DNA from: Bacteroides sp.
GTDB taxonomy: Bacteria > Bacteroidota > Bacteroidia > Bacteroidales > Bacteroidaceae
DNA length: 64,000 nt
Direction: 5' to 3'
NCBI GenBank assembly: GCA_019416685.1
Contig: DXWV01000044.1
Coordinates: forward strand, 1 to 64,000
In this document: in pieces, positions 26,801 through 34,104 of the stretch
How the letters are laid out: each line of letters starts with the position of its first letter
Position numbering within the stretch: the stretch's first letter is position 1
Program-made: the position numbers and the translations under genes
The notes under the pieces: model-generated
What the model saw: only the letters and a program-made list of their open reading frames with translations
Databases searched by the model: none
What the model was told of the DNA's origin: nothing

Positions 26801-26845
26801 ATATGCCAATATGCCAATTGTCTTGCGGATGATAGCACAACTCAT
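23828..26845 (-). CDS. porW: PorW/SprE-type TPR lipoprotein
   Basis: From ATG 26845 the protein has 1005 residues. A lipoprotein signal (LFVLLLLLTGCS, Cys near 31) is followed by CSTKKNTAGSRFYH.MTTRYN-type PorW/SprE sequence and many TPR helices. In Porphyromonas and Flavobacterium the protein is a type IX secretion lipoprotein. ATG 26911 overlaps the upstream permease stop (ATGA) and is the alternative start, but it would place 51 residues before the Cys. Odd features: the signal region is coded by an inverted repeat, two REP-like elements are in frame (AFPAGEVRQAAE near residue 300, LLAQGDAPSN near 570), and a third provides the C-terminus. Confidence 0.85.
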   Translation of the reverse strand: MSCAIIRKTIGILAYWHIGTLFVLLLLLTGCSTKKNTAGSRFYHAMTTRYNVYFNGNEAYKSGCKAIEQSNKDNYMEMIPLYPIGNKSTVGTGSGDFERAIEKSQKAIAVHSIKRKPQRKQGKRYTEEYKQWLARREFNPFLHRAWMLMGKAQFQKGDFPEAAATFSYIARLYTGQPKITAEARIWLAQCYTQMGWYYDAEDVLQKVNNDSLPYTLAPAYSRTYGHYLLGCQRYREAIPHLLTTIKNEKNKRQKARQYYLLGQVYQLLQDPAKAYQAYGKVIKMSPPYEMELNARIRQTEAFPAGEVRQAAEIKKATDKLRRMTRSDKNKDYLDQIYYALGNIYLAAGDTVQAIKEYDLGVEKSTRGGVEKGILQLTLGNLCWEMGRYVEAQTAYSDAIGLLEKTHTQYEEITKRSEILDELVPYSTAVELQDSLQHLASLDSAARMVVIDTLIARVIRKEEEAKRLAKEAERDALRESIAAENAANAPQQPTTTQPTIPTGDDSWYFYNSQAVTQGKADFQRLWGRRKLEDNWRRRNKTVVALDDFEPVNYDEAQDSINSEVPTTQGDTALLAQGDAPSNKDNSQLPADTTSTAAIDEKNPLFYLQQIPLTEEAMAASNEILSDGLFNMGMIFKNRMENFSRAEHSLGRLIHDFPDFGQLDVAYYNLYLMLGRIDRIADANLYKQELISRFPDSKYARMLADPDFAYIAVHGKHLEDSLYANTYKEYMAGNYKQVVANAEYSFNKYPMGQHRPKFMFLHAVSALQAGDQKQFLAELKELVQQYPENEITDLAAHILKGVQEGRLLAEGSISFGSIWSRRSAEDLADSTRIAGMDSTHVFTSERNTPYLFILAYEEGKVNENQLLYEVARYNFSSFMVKNFDLSFSHDRGIGRLVISSFANYGEAQYYQRQLYADPHMNERLSGMRAVLISQANYELLNQFYSFDDYDAFYKKTFDPYPTEEEEAPIDGSTLDEPLQNLPPIDETAPEEDDDGEEIQQGSGTNYF
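25105..25136. repeat. REP-like element in frame inside porW (copy 1)
   Basis: The element reads GCTTGGCGCATCTCCCTGTG and continues CGAGAAGCGC. It differs from the copy at 22050-22078 at only about five positions. On the coding strand it gives ALLAQGDAPSN within a low-complexity Asn/Asp/Thr/Gln linker. Confidence 0.7.
25916..25944. repeat. REP-like element in frame inside porW (copy 2)
   Basis: CCTGGCGCACCTCCCCGGCC with the following GGGAAGGC matches the REP family, most closely the arm at 23797-23828. It encodes AFPAGEVRQAAE between two TPR blocks. Confidence 0.7.
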
Positions 26846-26908
26846 AACTTTGCAGATCATAACGCAGCCAATTAACACATTGGCATATTGGCACATTGGC
26901 ACATTATT
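26781..26908. repeat. Inverted repeat of 8-base TGCCAATA units at the porW start
   Basis: TGCCAAT recurs at 26788, 26796, 26804 and 26812 (period 8). A 27-base stretch (26781-26807) is the exact reverse complement of 26882-26908. The repeat covers the end of the upstream permease gene and the porW signal-peptide region (GILAYWHIGTLF comes from the left arm). Confidence 0.85.
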
Positions 26909-27699
26909 CATTTTTTTATCACTTTGCATAGGGCATAAATAAGGATAGATACAAATATGATAGAGGCTCCCGAAGGTACTTTCCAGTGGTAAGAAACAAA
27001 TAGCCCACCCAGGCATCCCAGAAAACCGATACCTATGGATAACCAGATGATTCGTTTAAAATTATAAGTGAACAAATTGGCTGTCATTTGTGGAATGGTT
27101 AGTAATGAGATAGCCAATACAATACCAACCATGCGCAGACAAGAAACAATTGTCAGTGCTATAAACATCATTAGCAAATACTCAAATACTGCTACGGGAA
27201 TTCCCTGAGAGCGGGCAAACTCACGGTCGAATGCTACGTAGATAATGGGATGGATGAACAGGCAGAAAAAGATGATAAGTACTATAGCCAGTAATCCCAG
27301 CATCAGCAAGTCTCCTCTTGTGATGGTTAGAATATTACCAAATAGATAGGCTGATAAATCCGGAGCAAATCCTGGTGAAAGAAAACTGAACATAATGCCC
27401 AATGCCATTCCGAGTGTCCAGAATACTGCAATGGCAGAATCTTCACGCATATCTTTTCGTTTACTGAGCCACTCAACTCCGAAAGCCGACAATACAGAAA
27501 ATACGGCAGCTGAAAGAATGGGCGATATACCAGCAAACAACCCCAGGCCGATACCGCCAAATGAGGCATGTGTAATTCCTCCGCTGATAAACACCAGTCG
27601 ACGCGTCACTATGTAAGTGCCGATAATACCGCAGGCTATGCTGGCCAACAGGCTACCCAGGAGGGCATGTTGAAAAAAGGTATATTGTAACAGATCCAT
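26908..27699 (-). CDS. Metal ABC transporter permease (ZnuB family)
   Basis: The 263-residue inner-membrane permease has about eight hydrophobic segments. Family signatures include TYIVTRRLVFISGGITHASFGG at the N-terminus and DREFARSQGIPV in the middle. Such permeases import Zn2+ or Mn2+ with an ATPase and a binding protein, neither of which is encoded here. The stop overlaps a possible porW start by 4 bases. Confidence 0.9.
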   Translation of the reverse strand: MDLLQYTFFQHALLGSLLASIACGIIGTYIVTRRLVFISGGITHASFGGIGLGLFAGISPILSAAVFSVLSAFGVEWLSKRKDMREDSAIAVFWTLGMALGIMFSFLSPGFAPDLSAYLFGNILTITRGDLLMLGLLAIVLIIFFCLFIHPIIYVAFDREFARSQGIPVAVFEYLLMMFIALTIVSCLRMVGIVLAISLLTIPQMTANLFTYNFKRIIWLSIGIGFLGCLGGLFVSYHWKVPSGASIIFVSILIYALCKVIKK

Positions 27700-27755
27700 T
27701 CAGATACTTAACTTACTAATTATTAATAACGGCAGAAAGGTACTACTTATTATAA

Positions 27756-28178
27756 TCAAGGATGCATTCTCCGTTCTCCGATGACGAGGAATACCTCGTC
27801 TTTCAGATTATCGGGCAGGTTGATACCTCTTAGTTGCAGACTACGAACCCAGCCGGCTACATCTGTTTCCTGCATCGTATAGAACACATCACGAAACATT
27901 TCTGTTTCTTCCTCCGTGTATGTTTCCGGTGCCCGGCCAATGAATTGATCCAGTTCCTCGTCATCATAATACTCTATCTCTTTACTGACGGCAGCCAGCA
28001 AGCTGTCTTTTTCACAGACTTCATGTTGTCCGCAACATTCTACGTCTACTTCTTTCACTTCAGGAAAGCTTTCCAACTCTCCGTTTTCTATCTTTTTTTG
28101 CAACCTTGCGTTGCGGATGTGTCCGGCTATTAATGCTACGAGGGTGAGTAGCAACAGACTTACGATCAGTATCCACAT
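27756..28178 (-). CDS. Single-helix membrane protein with CCGQHEVC motif
   Basis: The 140-residue protein has an N-terminal membrane helix (LIVSLLLLTLVALIAGHI) and then a Cys/His cluster CCGQHEVC near residues 48-55, which could bind a metal. An acidic, helical C-terminal domain follows. I do not recognise a characterised family. It has its own -7 box (28202-28209), and the metal permease follows after 56 bases, so a link to metal handling is possible but unproven. Confidence 0.65.
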   Translation of the reverse strand: MWILIVSLLLLTLVALIAGHIRNARLQKKIENGELESFPEVKEVDVECCGQHEVCEKDSLLAAVSKEIEYYDDEELDQFIGRAPETYTEEETEMFRDVFYTMQETDVAGWVRSLQLRGINLPDNLKDEVFLVIGERRMHP

Positions 28179-28201
28179 AATTCTAAATCTCTCATTTTGT
28201 G

Positions 28202-28209
28202 CAAAGGTA
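28202..28209 (-). promoter_or_regulatory. -7 box upstream of the Cys-motif membrane gene
   Basis: The minus strand reads TACCTTTG, 23 bases before the ATG at 28178. It makes a transcript for the membrane protein, permease and porW possible independently of aroA. The half-repeat at 28229-28252 (ACAGATTAACACAGATTA) lies just upstream. Confidence 0.55.
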
Positions 28210-28286
28210 CTGATTTATTTACCACAGAGTATACAGATTAACACAGATTATAGAGAAATGAAAAATTGGGGTAACCTTGTAAGGCT

Positions 28287-29522
28287 TCATTCTTTATTTT
28301 CTATTTGGAAACCTGCCTGTTGTAGATTCTCCCAATACGCGGGATAAGATTTGGAAACAACTTGTGGCTCTGCAATACGCATTTCCGGAAAACGGAGTGC
28401 TGCCGGAGCAAAAGCCATTGCCATACGATGGTCCTCATACGTTTGTATTACGGGCTGTGCTTCGGGCGGACAACGTTCACCGTCCCAAGTCAATATGCTG
28501 TCTTGTGCATCCCGAAGTATGTATCCCAATTTCCTGAGTTCTGTTTTTAGCGCAAAGATGCGGTCGGTCTCTTTTATCTTGAGGCTTTGTAATCCTGTGA
28601 ATCGGAATGGTATGTTGAGCAAACAACAAGTTACGGCAAAGGTTTGCGCCAGGTCGGGGATATCGACGAAGTCTTCGTTTAGTTGTTCGACAAGTCTGTT
28701 GCTCTTTTTGAGAAGTACACCTTCGTGAATAAATTCGGTTGTTATCCCCAGTCGTGAAAATACTTCGGCTCCGCGGCTGTCTCCCTGATAGCTGTTACGG
28801 AACAAACCGATGAGCTCTATTTCCGCCTGTTCGGATAAGGCGGCTATCTGATACCAGTAGGAAGCTGCACTCCAGTCACTCTCTACCATAAAAGATACCG
28901 GAGTATAGGGTTGCGGGGCTACTTCAATACTGTTTTCTGAAGTCCAGGCGGCTTTTGCACCGAACTCCTTCATCAGTTGTAATGTAAGGTTGATATACGG
29001 GAGAGAGATGATTTCACCAGTAAGATACAGGCGTAATCCGTTTTTCAGAACCGGACCGATCATCAGCAAGGCGGAAATATATTGTGAACTGACATTGCCT
29101 TTCAGGGTTAGTTCGTTACCTTTTAGTTCAGTACCATGAATACGTAAAGGAGGAAAACCTTTCTTACCGGCATATTCTATTTGCGCACCCAGTTCACGGA
29201 GTGCATTGACAAGTATTTGTATCGGACGTTGTTGCATCCGTTCCGTTCCGGTGAGGATATGTGTGCCTTGTACAGTGCTTAGGTATGCGGTAAGAAAACG
29301 CATCGCTGTTCCGGCAGCCATGATGTCTATGGTTTCATTATTCTCTGCCAGTGCCTTGATCATTACCAATGTGTCATCGCAGTCGGACAAATTGCATGGA
29401 GGGGTTGTGCCCTGGGCCAGTGCATTAATGATGAGTGCACGGTTACTGATACTTTTGGAGGCAGGGAGTTGTATAGTAGTCCTCACTACAGAAGGAGCTG
29501 AAAGTTTGTAACGCATGGTCAT
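28287..29522 (-). CDS. aroA: 3-phosphoshikimate 1-carboxyvinyltransferase
   Basis: The 411-residue EPSP synthase of the shikimate pathway has the phosphoenolpyruvate-site segment QLPASKSISNRAL near residue 18 and a later KETDRI segment (about 315-320). It also has the DHRMAM motif near the C-terminus. ATG codons at 29522 and 29516 are both possible. It is about 15 residues shorter than the Escherichia coli enzyme, which is normal for Bacteroidetes. aroB lies 9 kb away. Confidence 0.95.
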   Translation of the reverse strand: MTMRYKLSAPSVVRTTIQLPASKSISNRALIINALAQGTTPPCNLSDCDDTLVMIKALAENNETIDIMAAGTAMRFLTAYLSTVQGTHILTGTERMQQRPIQILVNALRELGAQIEYAGKKGFPPLRIHGTELKGNELTLKGNVSSQYISALLMIGPVLKNGLRLYLTGEIISLPYINLTLQLMKEFGAKAAWTSENSIEVAPQPYTPVSFMVESDWSAASYWYQIAALSEQAEIELIGLFRNSYQGDSRGAEVFSRLGITTEFIHEGVLLKKSNRLVEQLNEDFVDIPDLAQTFAVTCCLLNIPFRFTGLQSLKIKETDRIFALKTELRKLGYILRDAQDSILTWDGERCPPEAQPVIQTYEDHRMAMAFAPAALRFPEMRIAEPQVVSKSYPAYWENLQQAGFQIENKE

Positions 29523-29548
29523 AATTCGGATAGTGATTAATATATCTG

Positions 29549-29556
29549 CAAAAATA
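29549..29556 (-). promoter_or_regulatory. -7 box for aroA
   Basis: The minus strand reads TATTTTTG, 26 bases before the aroA ATG. Confidence 0.5.
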
Positions 29557-29620
29557 AGGATTTATTTTCGCATAATTCAACTATCAGGGTAGTAGATGTA
29601 TTAATATACCTATCTATTGG

Positions 29621-29667
29621 TAAAATAAGGTCTATTTTATGAAAAGATATGCAATATAGTTGCATAT
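29621..29667. promoter_or_regulatory. Two dyads: candidate metal-regulator operators
   Basis: TAAAATA-N5-TATTTTA (29621-29639) and ATATGCAA-N5-TTGCATAT (29647-29667) are both perfect dyads with 5-base spacers and centres 27 bases apart. The second covers the -33 TTG of the receptor-operon promoter, the usual position for a repressor site. A Fur/Zur-family regulator is my guess from the operon content. Confidence 0.55.
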
Positions 29668-29690
29668 ATAAAGGTGGATACATACCTTTG
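29660..29690 (+). promoter_or_regulatory. Promoter of the TonB-receptor operon
   Basis: TTG (29660-29662), a 20-base spacer and TACCTTTG (29683-29690) match the consensus. Transcription should start near 29694-29697, which excludes the in-frame GTG at 29674 as a start codon. Confidence 0.7.
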
Positions 29691-29724
29691 CGACATTCCC
29701 TTATTTGATATAACAAAAGACCCG

Positions 29725-30054
29725 GTGAAGAGGAATATTAGAAAAAGAGTCTGCATTTCATGGCTGTTGCTTGCAACGTTCATGCCTTTCTTTGTGGTGA
29801 AGGCACTCCATCATCACGGGGGAGATAATGCTGTATCTTCTTCTTGTTCGGACACTCATCATTCTCATAACTCTCATAATGCTTGTGATGACTGTCTTAT
29901 CTGTCAATTTTCTCTTTCTCTTTTTACGGAAGCCATATCATTTGATTTTACTCTTATATTACCGCTCATTTCCTATGAACGTGTTACTTATCCCGAAAAG
30001 ATAGCTTACACGCTTTCTTATTCACATTATTTGCGTGCACCTCCGATAGTATAA
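29725..30054 (+). CDS. Small His/Cys-rich membrane-anchored protein
   Basis: With a GTG start at 29725 the protein has 109 residues. One N-terminal membrane segment (CISWLLLATFMPFFVVKAL) is followed by an exported loop with HHHGGD, HHSHNSH and CDDCLICQF clusters, then a short hydrophobic tail. The His and Cys content suggests metal binding, as in small DUF2946-like proteins that precede metal-related TonB receptors. It is first in the receptor operon. The start is uncertain because no ATG precedes the membrane segment. Confidence 0.55.
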   Translation: MKRNIRKRVCISWLLLATFMPFFVVKALHHHGGDNAVSSSCSDTHHSHNSHNACDDCLICQFSLSLFTEAISFDFTLILPLISYERVTYPEKIAYTLSYSHYLRAPPIV

Positions 30055-30099
30055 CTATCTATATTATCTTTTCACAGTATTATAAACAATAAATTGTAA

Positions 30100-32259
30100 A
30101 TGATGCGTATCGGAATTATTTCGGGCGTGTTAGGGCTATGTTTTGCCCTATCCGTCCATGCACAAAAGTCCGATTCAATCAAGAGTGTGTCTTTGTCTGA
30201 AGTGGTGGTTACGGAGTCGTATCAACAACATCAGATGAGAAAGACTGCACTTACGGTTGATGTTGCGAACAAGGACTTTTTGCGGAAGAATTTTACAGGT
30301 AATCTTATGCAGGCTATAGCCAATATTCCTGGTGTACAGACGATGGACATCGGTGTAGGCACCTCTAAACCGATGATTCGGGGGATGGGATTTAACCGGA
30401 TTGTAGTATTAGAAAATGGTGTGAAACAGGAAGGCCAGCAATGGGGTGCAGACCATGGATTGGAACTGGATGCTTTCAACGTGGATGCTGTCAATGTGCT
30501 GAAAGGTCCCTCTTCACTGCTTTACGGAAGTGATGCTATGGGGGGAGTGATCGATATAACCCCTGCTGTTGTTCCTTTGCTTAATCAATTCTTTGCTGAA
30601 GCGGTACTTCTGGGAAAGTCGGTTAATGGAACGGTAGGAGGGTCTGTTATGTTAGGATTCAGGAAGAATGCATGGTTTATGAAAATGCGTTACTCTGAAC
30701 AACTTTTCGGAGATTATCATATACCAGCAGATACAGTGATTTATCTCACTCAAAAGATGCCATTGTATGGACGGAAACTAAAGAATACAGCTGGGCTTGA
30801 ACGTAATGTCAGTTTCTTTACTCAGTATCATCACAAGGACTACAAGTCTGATTATGCGGTTAGTAATGTGTTTCAGAAAAATGGTTTCTTTCCCGGAGCA
30901 CATGGTATACCCGATATTTCCCGCCTGCAGGATGATGGGAACAGTCGTAATATTGAGTTGCCTTTTAGTCAGGTGAATCATTTGAAGTTTACCACTCATC
31001 AGCAGTATGCCTGGGAAAATATACTTCTGTCCGGAGATTTCGGTTATCAGAATAATCATCGGGAAGAATGGAGTGCTTTTCATACACACTATGGAACACA
31101 GTCTCAGCCGGAAAAAGATCCTGATAAAGAACTGGCTTTTATGCTCAATACTTTTAGTTCTTCGGTGAGGCTACGTTTGTTCGGTTCTTCTTCCTGGGAG
31201 CATACGGCCGGCTGGGATAGCCAATATCAGCAAAACAGTATCTCCGGATACTCTTTTCTGTTGCCGGAGTATCACCGTTTCTCTACCGGATTGTTATGGC
31301 TTACTACCTATCGTCCTAATAATTCCTTTTCTGTTTCGGGAGGGATACGTTATGATTATGGTACAATCCATATTTCGGCTCATGAAGATAACTACCTGGC
31401 AACTTATCTGGAAGATCAGGAGTATGATAGTGAACAAGTGGATTTTTATCGCTGGAATAGTCATAAGGTAGATCGTCATTTCGGAGACTATTCTCTTTCG
31501 TTGGGAGTAGTGTGGAATCCGCTACCGGCACATTTGGTAAAAGTGAATCTGGGGCGTAGCTTTCGTTTGCCCGGAGCCAATGAACTTGCTTCTAACGGAG
31601 TACATCATGGAACTTTCCGTCATGAACAGGGAGATGCTTCACTTGCTTCCGAGCAGGGATGGCAACTGGATACTTCTTATCTTTTTGAGCGAAAAGGATT
31701 ATCCGTGTCTGTTTCTCCATATGTGAGTTGGTTCAGTAATTATATCTTTCTGCATCCCACCGGAGAATGGTCTGTATTGCCCCATGCCGGGCAGATTTAT
31801 CGATATACGGGTGCAGAAGCTCTGTTTGCAGGGATAGAAGCATCGTTTAGTATAGATTTTCTGCATCGGTTGAATTATCGCTTTTCCGGTGAGTACGTTT
31901 ATACTTATAATTGTGACGAGCATATACCACTGAGTTTTTCACCTCCTGCTTCTATGCGTAATGTACTAACCTGGCAGAAGAACCCATTTACAGTTTATGC
32001 CGAGTGGCAATCTATTGCTTCGCAAAATCGTGTAGATCGTAATGAAGACCGTACTCCGGGAACTAACTTGTTTCATCTTGGAGGAACTCTGAATTTTCCG
32101 ATAGGAGGGACGAAAGTAGAAATTACTCTGACTGCCCGGAACATATTCGATACCCATTATTACAATCATCTCAGTTTTTACCGGAAGATGGAAATTCCTG
32201 AACCGGGGAGAAACTTTCAGTTATTAATCAAAGTACCCATTAAACAGTTATTAAAATGA
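30100..32259 (+). CDS. TonB-dependent outer-membrane receptor
   Basis: The 719-residue receptor has a signal peptide (ALSVHAQ), a short TonB-box-like start (SLSEVVVTE), a plug with QAIANIPGVQTMDIG and VNVLKGPSSLLYGSDAMGG, and a beta-barrel ending in aromatic/hydrophobic strands. It lacks the carboxypeptidase-like N-terminal domain of SusC proteins, so it is a small-ligand or metal-type receptor rather than a glycan receptor. The stop overlaps the next ATG by 4 bases. Confidence 0.88.
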   Translation: MMRIGIISGVLGLCFALSVHAQKSDSIKSVSLSEVVVTESYQQHQMRKTALTVDVANKDFLRKNFTGNLMQAIANIPGVQTMDIGVGTSKPMIRGMGFNRIVVLENGVKQEGQQWGADHGLELDAFNVDAVNVLKGPSSLLYGSDAMGGVIDITPAVVPLLNQFFAEAVLLGKSVNGTVGGSVMLGFRKNAWFMKMRYSEQLFGDYHIPADTVIYLTQKMPLYGRKLKNTAGLERNVSFFTQYHHKDYKSDYAVSNVFQKNGFFPGAHGIPDISRLQDDGNSRNIELPFSQVNHLKFTTHQQYAWENILLSGDFGYQNNHREEWSAFHTHYGTQSQPEKDPDKELAFMLNTFSSSVRLRLFGSSSWEHTAGWDSQYQQNSISGYSFLLPEYHRFSTGLLWLTTYRPNNSFSVSGGIRYDYGTIHISAHEDNYLATYLEDQEYDSEQVDFYRWNSHKVDRHFGDYSLSLGVVWNPLPAHLVKVNLGRSFRLPGANELASNGVHHGTFRHEQGDASLASEQGWQLDTSYLFERKGLSVSVSPYVSWFSNYIFLHPTGEWSVLPHAGQIYRYTGAEALFAGIEASFSIDFLHRLNYRFSGEYVYTYNCDEHIPLSFSPPASMRNVLTWQKNPFTVYAEWQSIASQNRVDRNEDRTPGTNLFHLGGTLNFPIGGTKVEITLTARNIFDTHYYNHLSFYRKMEIPEPGRNFQLLIKVPIKQLLK

Positions 32260-32771
32260 AAACAAAAATTTATTTCACAGCTATATTAGTAATCTCTGTT
32301 CTTACATTTTTTTCTTGTGATAAGGAAGATAGTGATACAACCAAACCGGTGATTGACCTTCATGAGCCTGCCGAGGGGCAAGCTTTGTTGATTGGTTCGG
32401 AAAAAGGAGTACACTTTGAAATGGATCTTTCGGATGACGTCATGCTGAAATCTTATAAAATAGATATCCATAATAATTTTGATCATCACTCACATGGAGG
32501 AACCAGAGTGAAAGAAGAAAGAGGAATTCCATTCGCTTTTAATCGTTCGTATGATGTTTCCGGCAAAAAGAATGTACACATTCATCATCACGACATAGTA
32601 ATTCCTGCAGATGTAGCTCCGGGGGATTATCATTTGATGGTATATTGTACGGATGCAGCAGGCAATGAAACTTATGTAGCCCGTAATATAGTACTTAGTA
32701 CAATGGCAGATGAGGACCTGGCGAGTAGGCTGAAAAGCTTACTGTTTGAAAGTTATACTGCTCTTTATTAG
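32256..32771 (+). CDS. DUF4625 His-rich lipoprotein
   Basis: The 171-residue protein has a lipoprotein signal (LTFFSCDK, Cys near 21) and one immunoglobulin-like DUF4625 domain. Two His clusters, HHSHGG near residue 75 and HIHHHD near 110, look suited to metal binding. It is coupled by ATGA to the receptor gene. I infer a surface or periplasmic metal-capture partner of that receptor; the metal is unknown. Confidence 0.75.
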   Translation: MKTKIYFTAILVISVLTFFSCDKEDSDTTKPVIDLHEPAEGQALLIGSEKGVHFEMDLSDDVMLKSYKIDIHNNFDHHSHGGTRVKEERGIPFAFNRSYDVSGKKNVHIHHHDIVIPADVAPGDYHLMVYCTDAAGNETYVARNIVLSTMADEDLASRLKSLLFESYTALY

Positions 32772-32830
32772 AAAGAATGTTATATATATAAAAAATGACA
32801 TAGTATATTTCCGGATACAATAGTCTAAAT

Positions 32831-32868
32831 AAAAAAGGTTAGTAATCATAAAATTACTAACCTTTTTT
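32831..32868. terminator. Bidirectional intrinsic terminator
   Basis: AAAAAAGGTTAGTAAT pairs perfectly with ATTACTAACCTTTTTT around a 6-base loop. It ends the receptor operon on the plus strand and the tRNA-Pro transcript on the minus strand. Confidence 0.85.
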
Positions 32869-32876
32869 CAATTCAG

Positions 32877-32950
32877 TCGGGATGACAAGATTCGAACTTG
32901 CGACCACACGCCCCCCAGACGCGTACTCTACCGGGCTGAGCTACATCCCG
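32877..32950 (-). tRNA. tRNA-Pro (anticodon GGG)
   Basis: The 74-base gene folds into a full cloverleaf. The acceptor is CGGGATG paired with CATCCCG plus discriminator A, the D arm is GCTCAGCCCGGTAGAGT, the anticodon loop is CTGGGGG (anticodon GGG), and the T loop is TTCGAAT. The CCA end is not encoded. A -7 box on the same strand lies at 32962-32969. Its 5' half is duplicated at 34621-34661. Confidence 0.93.
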
Positions 32951-32961
32951 AATTGCGGTTG

Positions 32962-32969
32962 CAAAAGTA
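32962..32969 (-). promoter_or_regulatory. -7 box for tRNA-Pro
   Basis: The minus strand reads TACTTTTG, 11 bases before the tRNA 5' end. The box and about 20 flanking bases are repeated at 34673-34680. Confidence 0.65.
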
Positions 32970-33715
32970 GTGGTTTATTTTTAATTAGCAAATAAATTGA
33001 GAGGTTTTTGTTGTGCTGAAATTGTCTGTATTGACGTATTCCTTTTATTATTAGTGGATTGTAGTACGTAATAGATATGTTGTTTAGATACCCCTCTAAA
33101 CAATAAGAATGAGGAAACGGATGTTGGTTTGGTGTTCCTTGTCTATGCAATGGTATGCAAAATGGTGTTCTCAGTAGTGATAAACAGTATTAAATCATCC
33201 CGAAACCTTAATCAAACCTTAATCGAACTGTAATTGAAAAGGCGGATGCAAAAGCGAGATGCAAACGGAGCAAAAGGTTAATGTAGGTTAAGGTTTGTCC
33301 CAGTTTCGCAATGTTTTAAGGAACCCTCCTTGTTGAACTGCTGCAATGATGTAGCTTTCATCATCGAAATTATCTACATATCAAAAAGAAGAAATCGGAG
33401 ATTGTGTATTATAAAAGAGCGGGGTTTTATAAGGTGAAAGTGCAAAAGGAAGATTTGCCTTTAATTATCTTAAATAAAATCCAATCGGATATAACAGAGA
33501 AAGGAACTTATGTTATTGATTATATATTTGTAAATGACAGCATACTTCTGTTTAATGTGCGTAGATCAGAAGAAAGATGTTTTAATTAGAAGCTTCTAAC
33601 GGAGCATTTAAAATAAGGGTGGGCTAATAGCCGTCCTACCCTGTTTGTTAGTATGGGTTAGTTCATAATAGAAGAGTAAAAGAACTAATATCTATTCGGT
33701 GTATTGATGAAAAAT
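32970..33715. other. Gene-poor stretch between tRNA-Pro and higBA
   Basis: No convincing gene. A 61-codon frame with a GTG start at 33404-33589 (YYKRAGFYKVKVQKEDLPL...) has protein-like composition but no upstream box or family match, so I leave it as doubtful. I see no recombinase remnant or clear repeat, although the stretch lies inside the segment flanked by the two tRNA-Pro 5' halves. Confidence 0.4.
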
Positions 33716-33758
33716 AATTCGCTAATATTGCGAATTTTACAATTATATGTTACCTTTG
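33716..33758 (+). promoter_or_regulatory. higBA promoter with overlapping operator dyad
   Basis: TTG (33728-33730), a 20-base spacer and TACCTTTG (33751-33758) form the promoter. The perfect dyad AATTCGC-N7-GCGAATT (33716-33736) covers the -33 element, a fitting site for autorepression by the antitoxin. Confidence 0.7.
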
Positions 33759-33778
33759 TATTATCAAAGAACAAATGC

Positions 33779-34099
33779 ATGAATGTAGAATTTGAAAAAG
33801 AGTATTTGGTAGAACTTTACGAAAAAGGAAAGACCGATGATAAGAAACATCGATTTCAGCCTCAAATTATAAATGGCTATTTGAAGTGTGTTAAGGCTCT
33901 ATTGAATGCTTCCCGAATGGAAGATTTATATCAATATAGAGCTTTGAACTATGAAAAGTTGAAAGGTGATAAAAAAGGGTTTTCCTCTTTGCGTATCAAT
34001 GACCAATATAGGTTGGAATTTCGGGAAATTACCAATGCAGGCAATCAAACAGTCGTAGAAATATGTTCTTTGGTAGATATTACGAATCATTATAAATAG
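33779..34099 (+). CDS. higB: HigB-type toxin (RelE/ParE superfamily)
   Basis: The 106-residue basic protein starts at ATG 33779; the longer frame upstream contains the promoter. The core YQYRALNYEKLKGDKKGFSSLRINDQYRLEFRE is typical of HigB/RelE mRNA endonucleases that cut on the ribosome. The toxin precedes the antitoxin, the HigBA order. The antitoxin begins 5 bases after its stop. Confidence 0.85.
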   Translation: MNVEFEKEYLVELYEKGKTDDKKHRFQPQIINGYLKCVKALLNASRMEDLYQYRALNYEKLKGDKKGFSSLRINDQYRLEFREITNAGNQTVVEICSLVDITNHYK

Positions 34100-34104
34100 G
34101 AACT

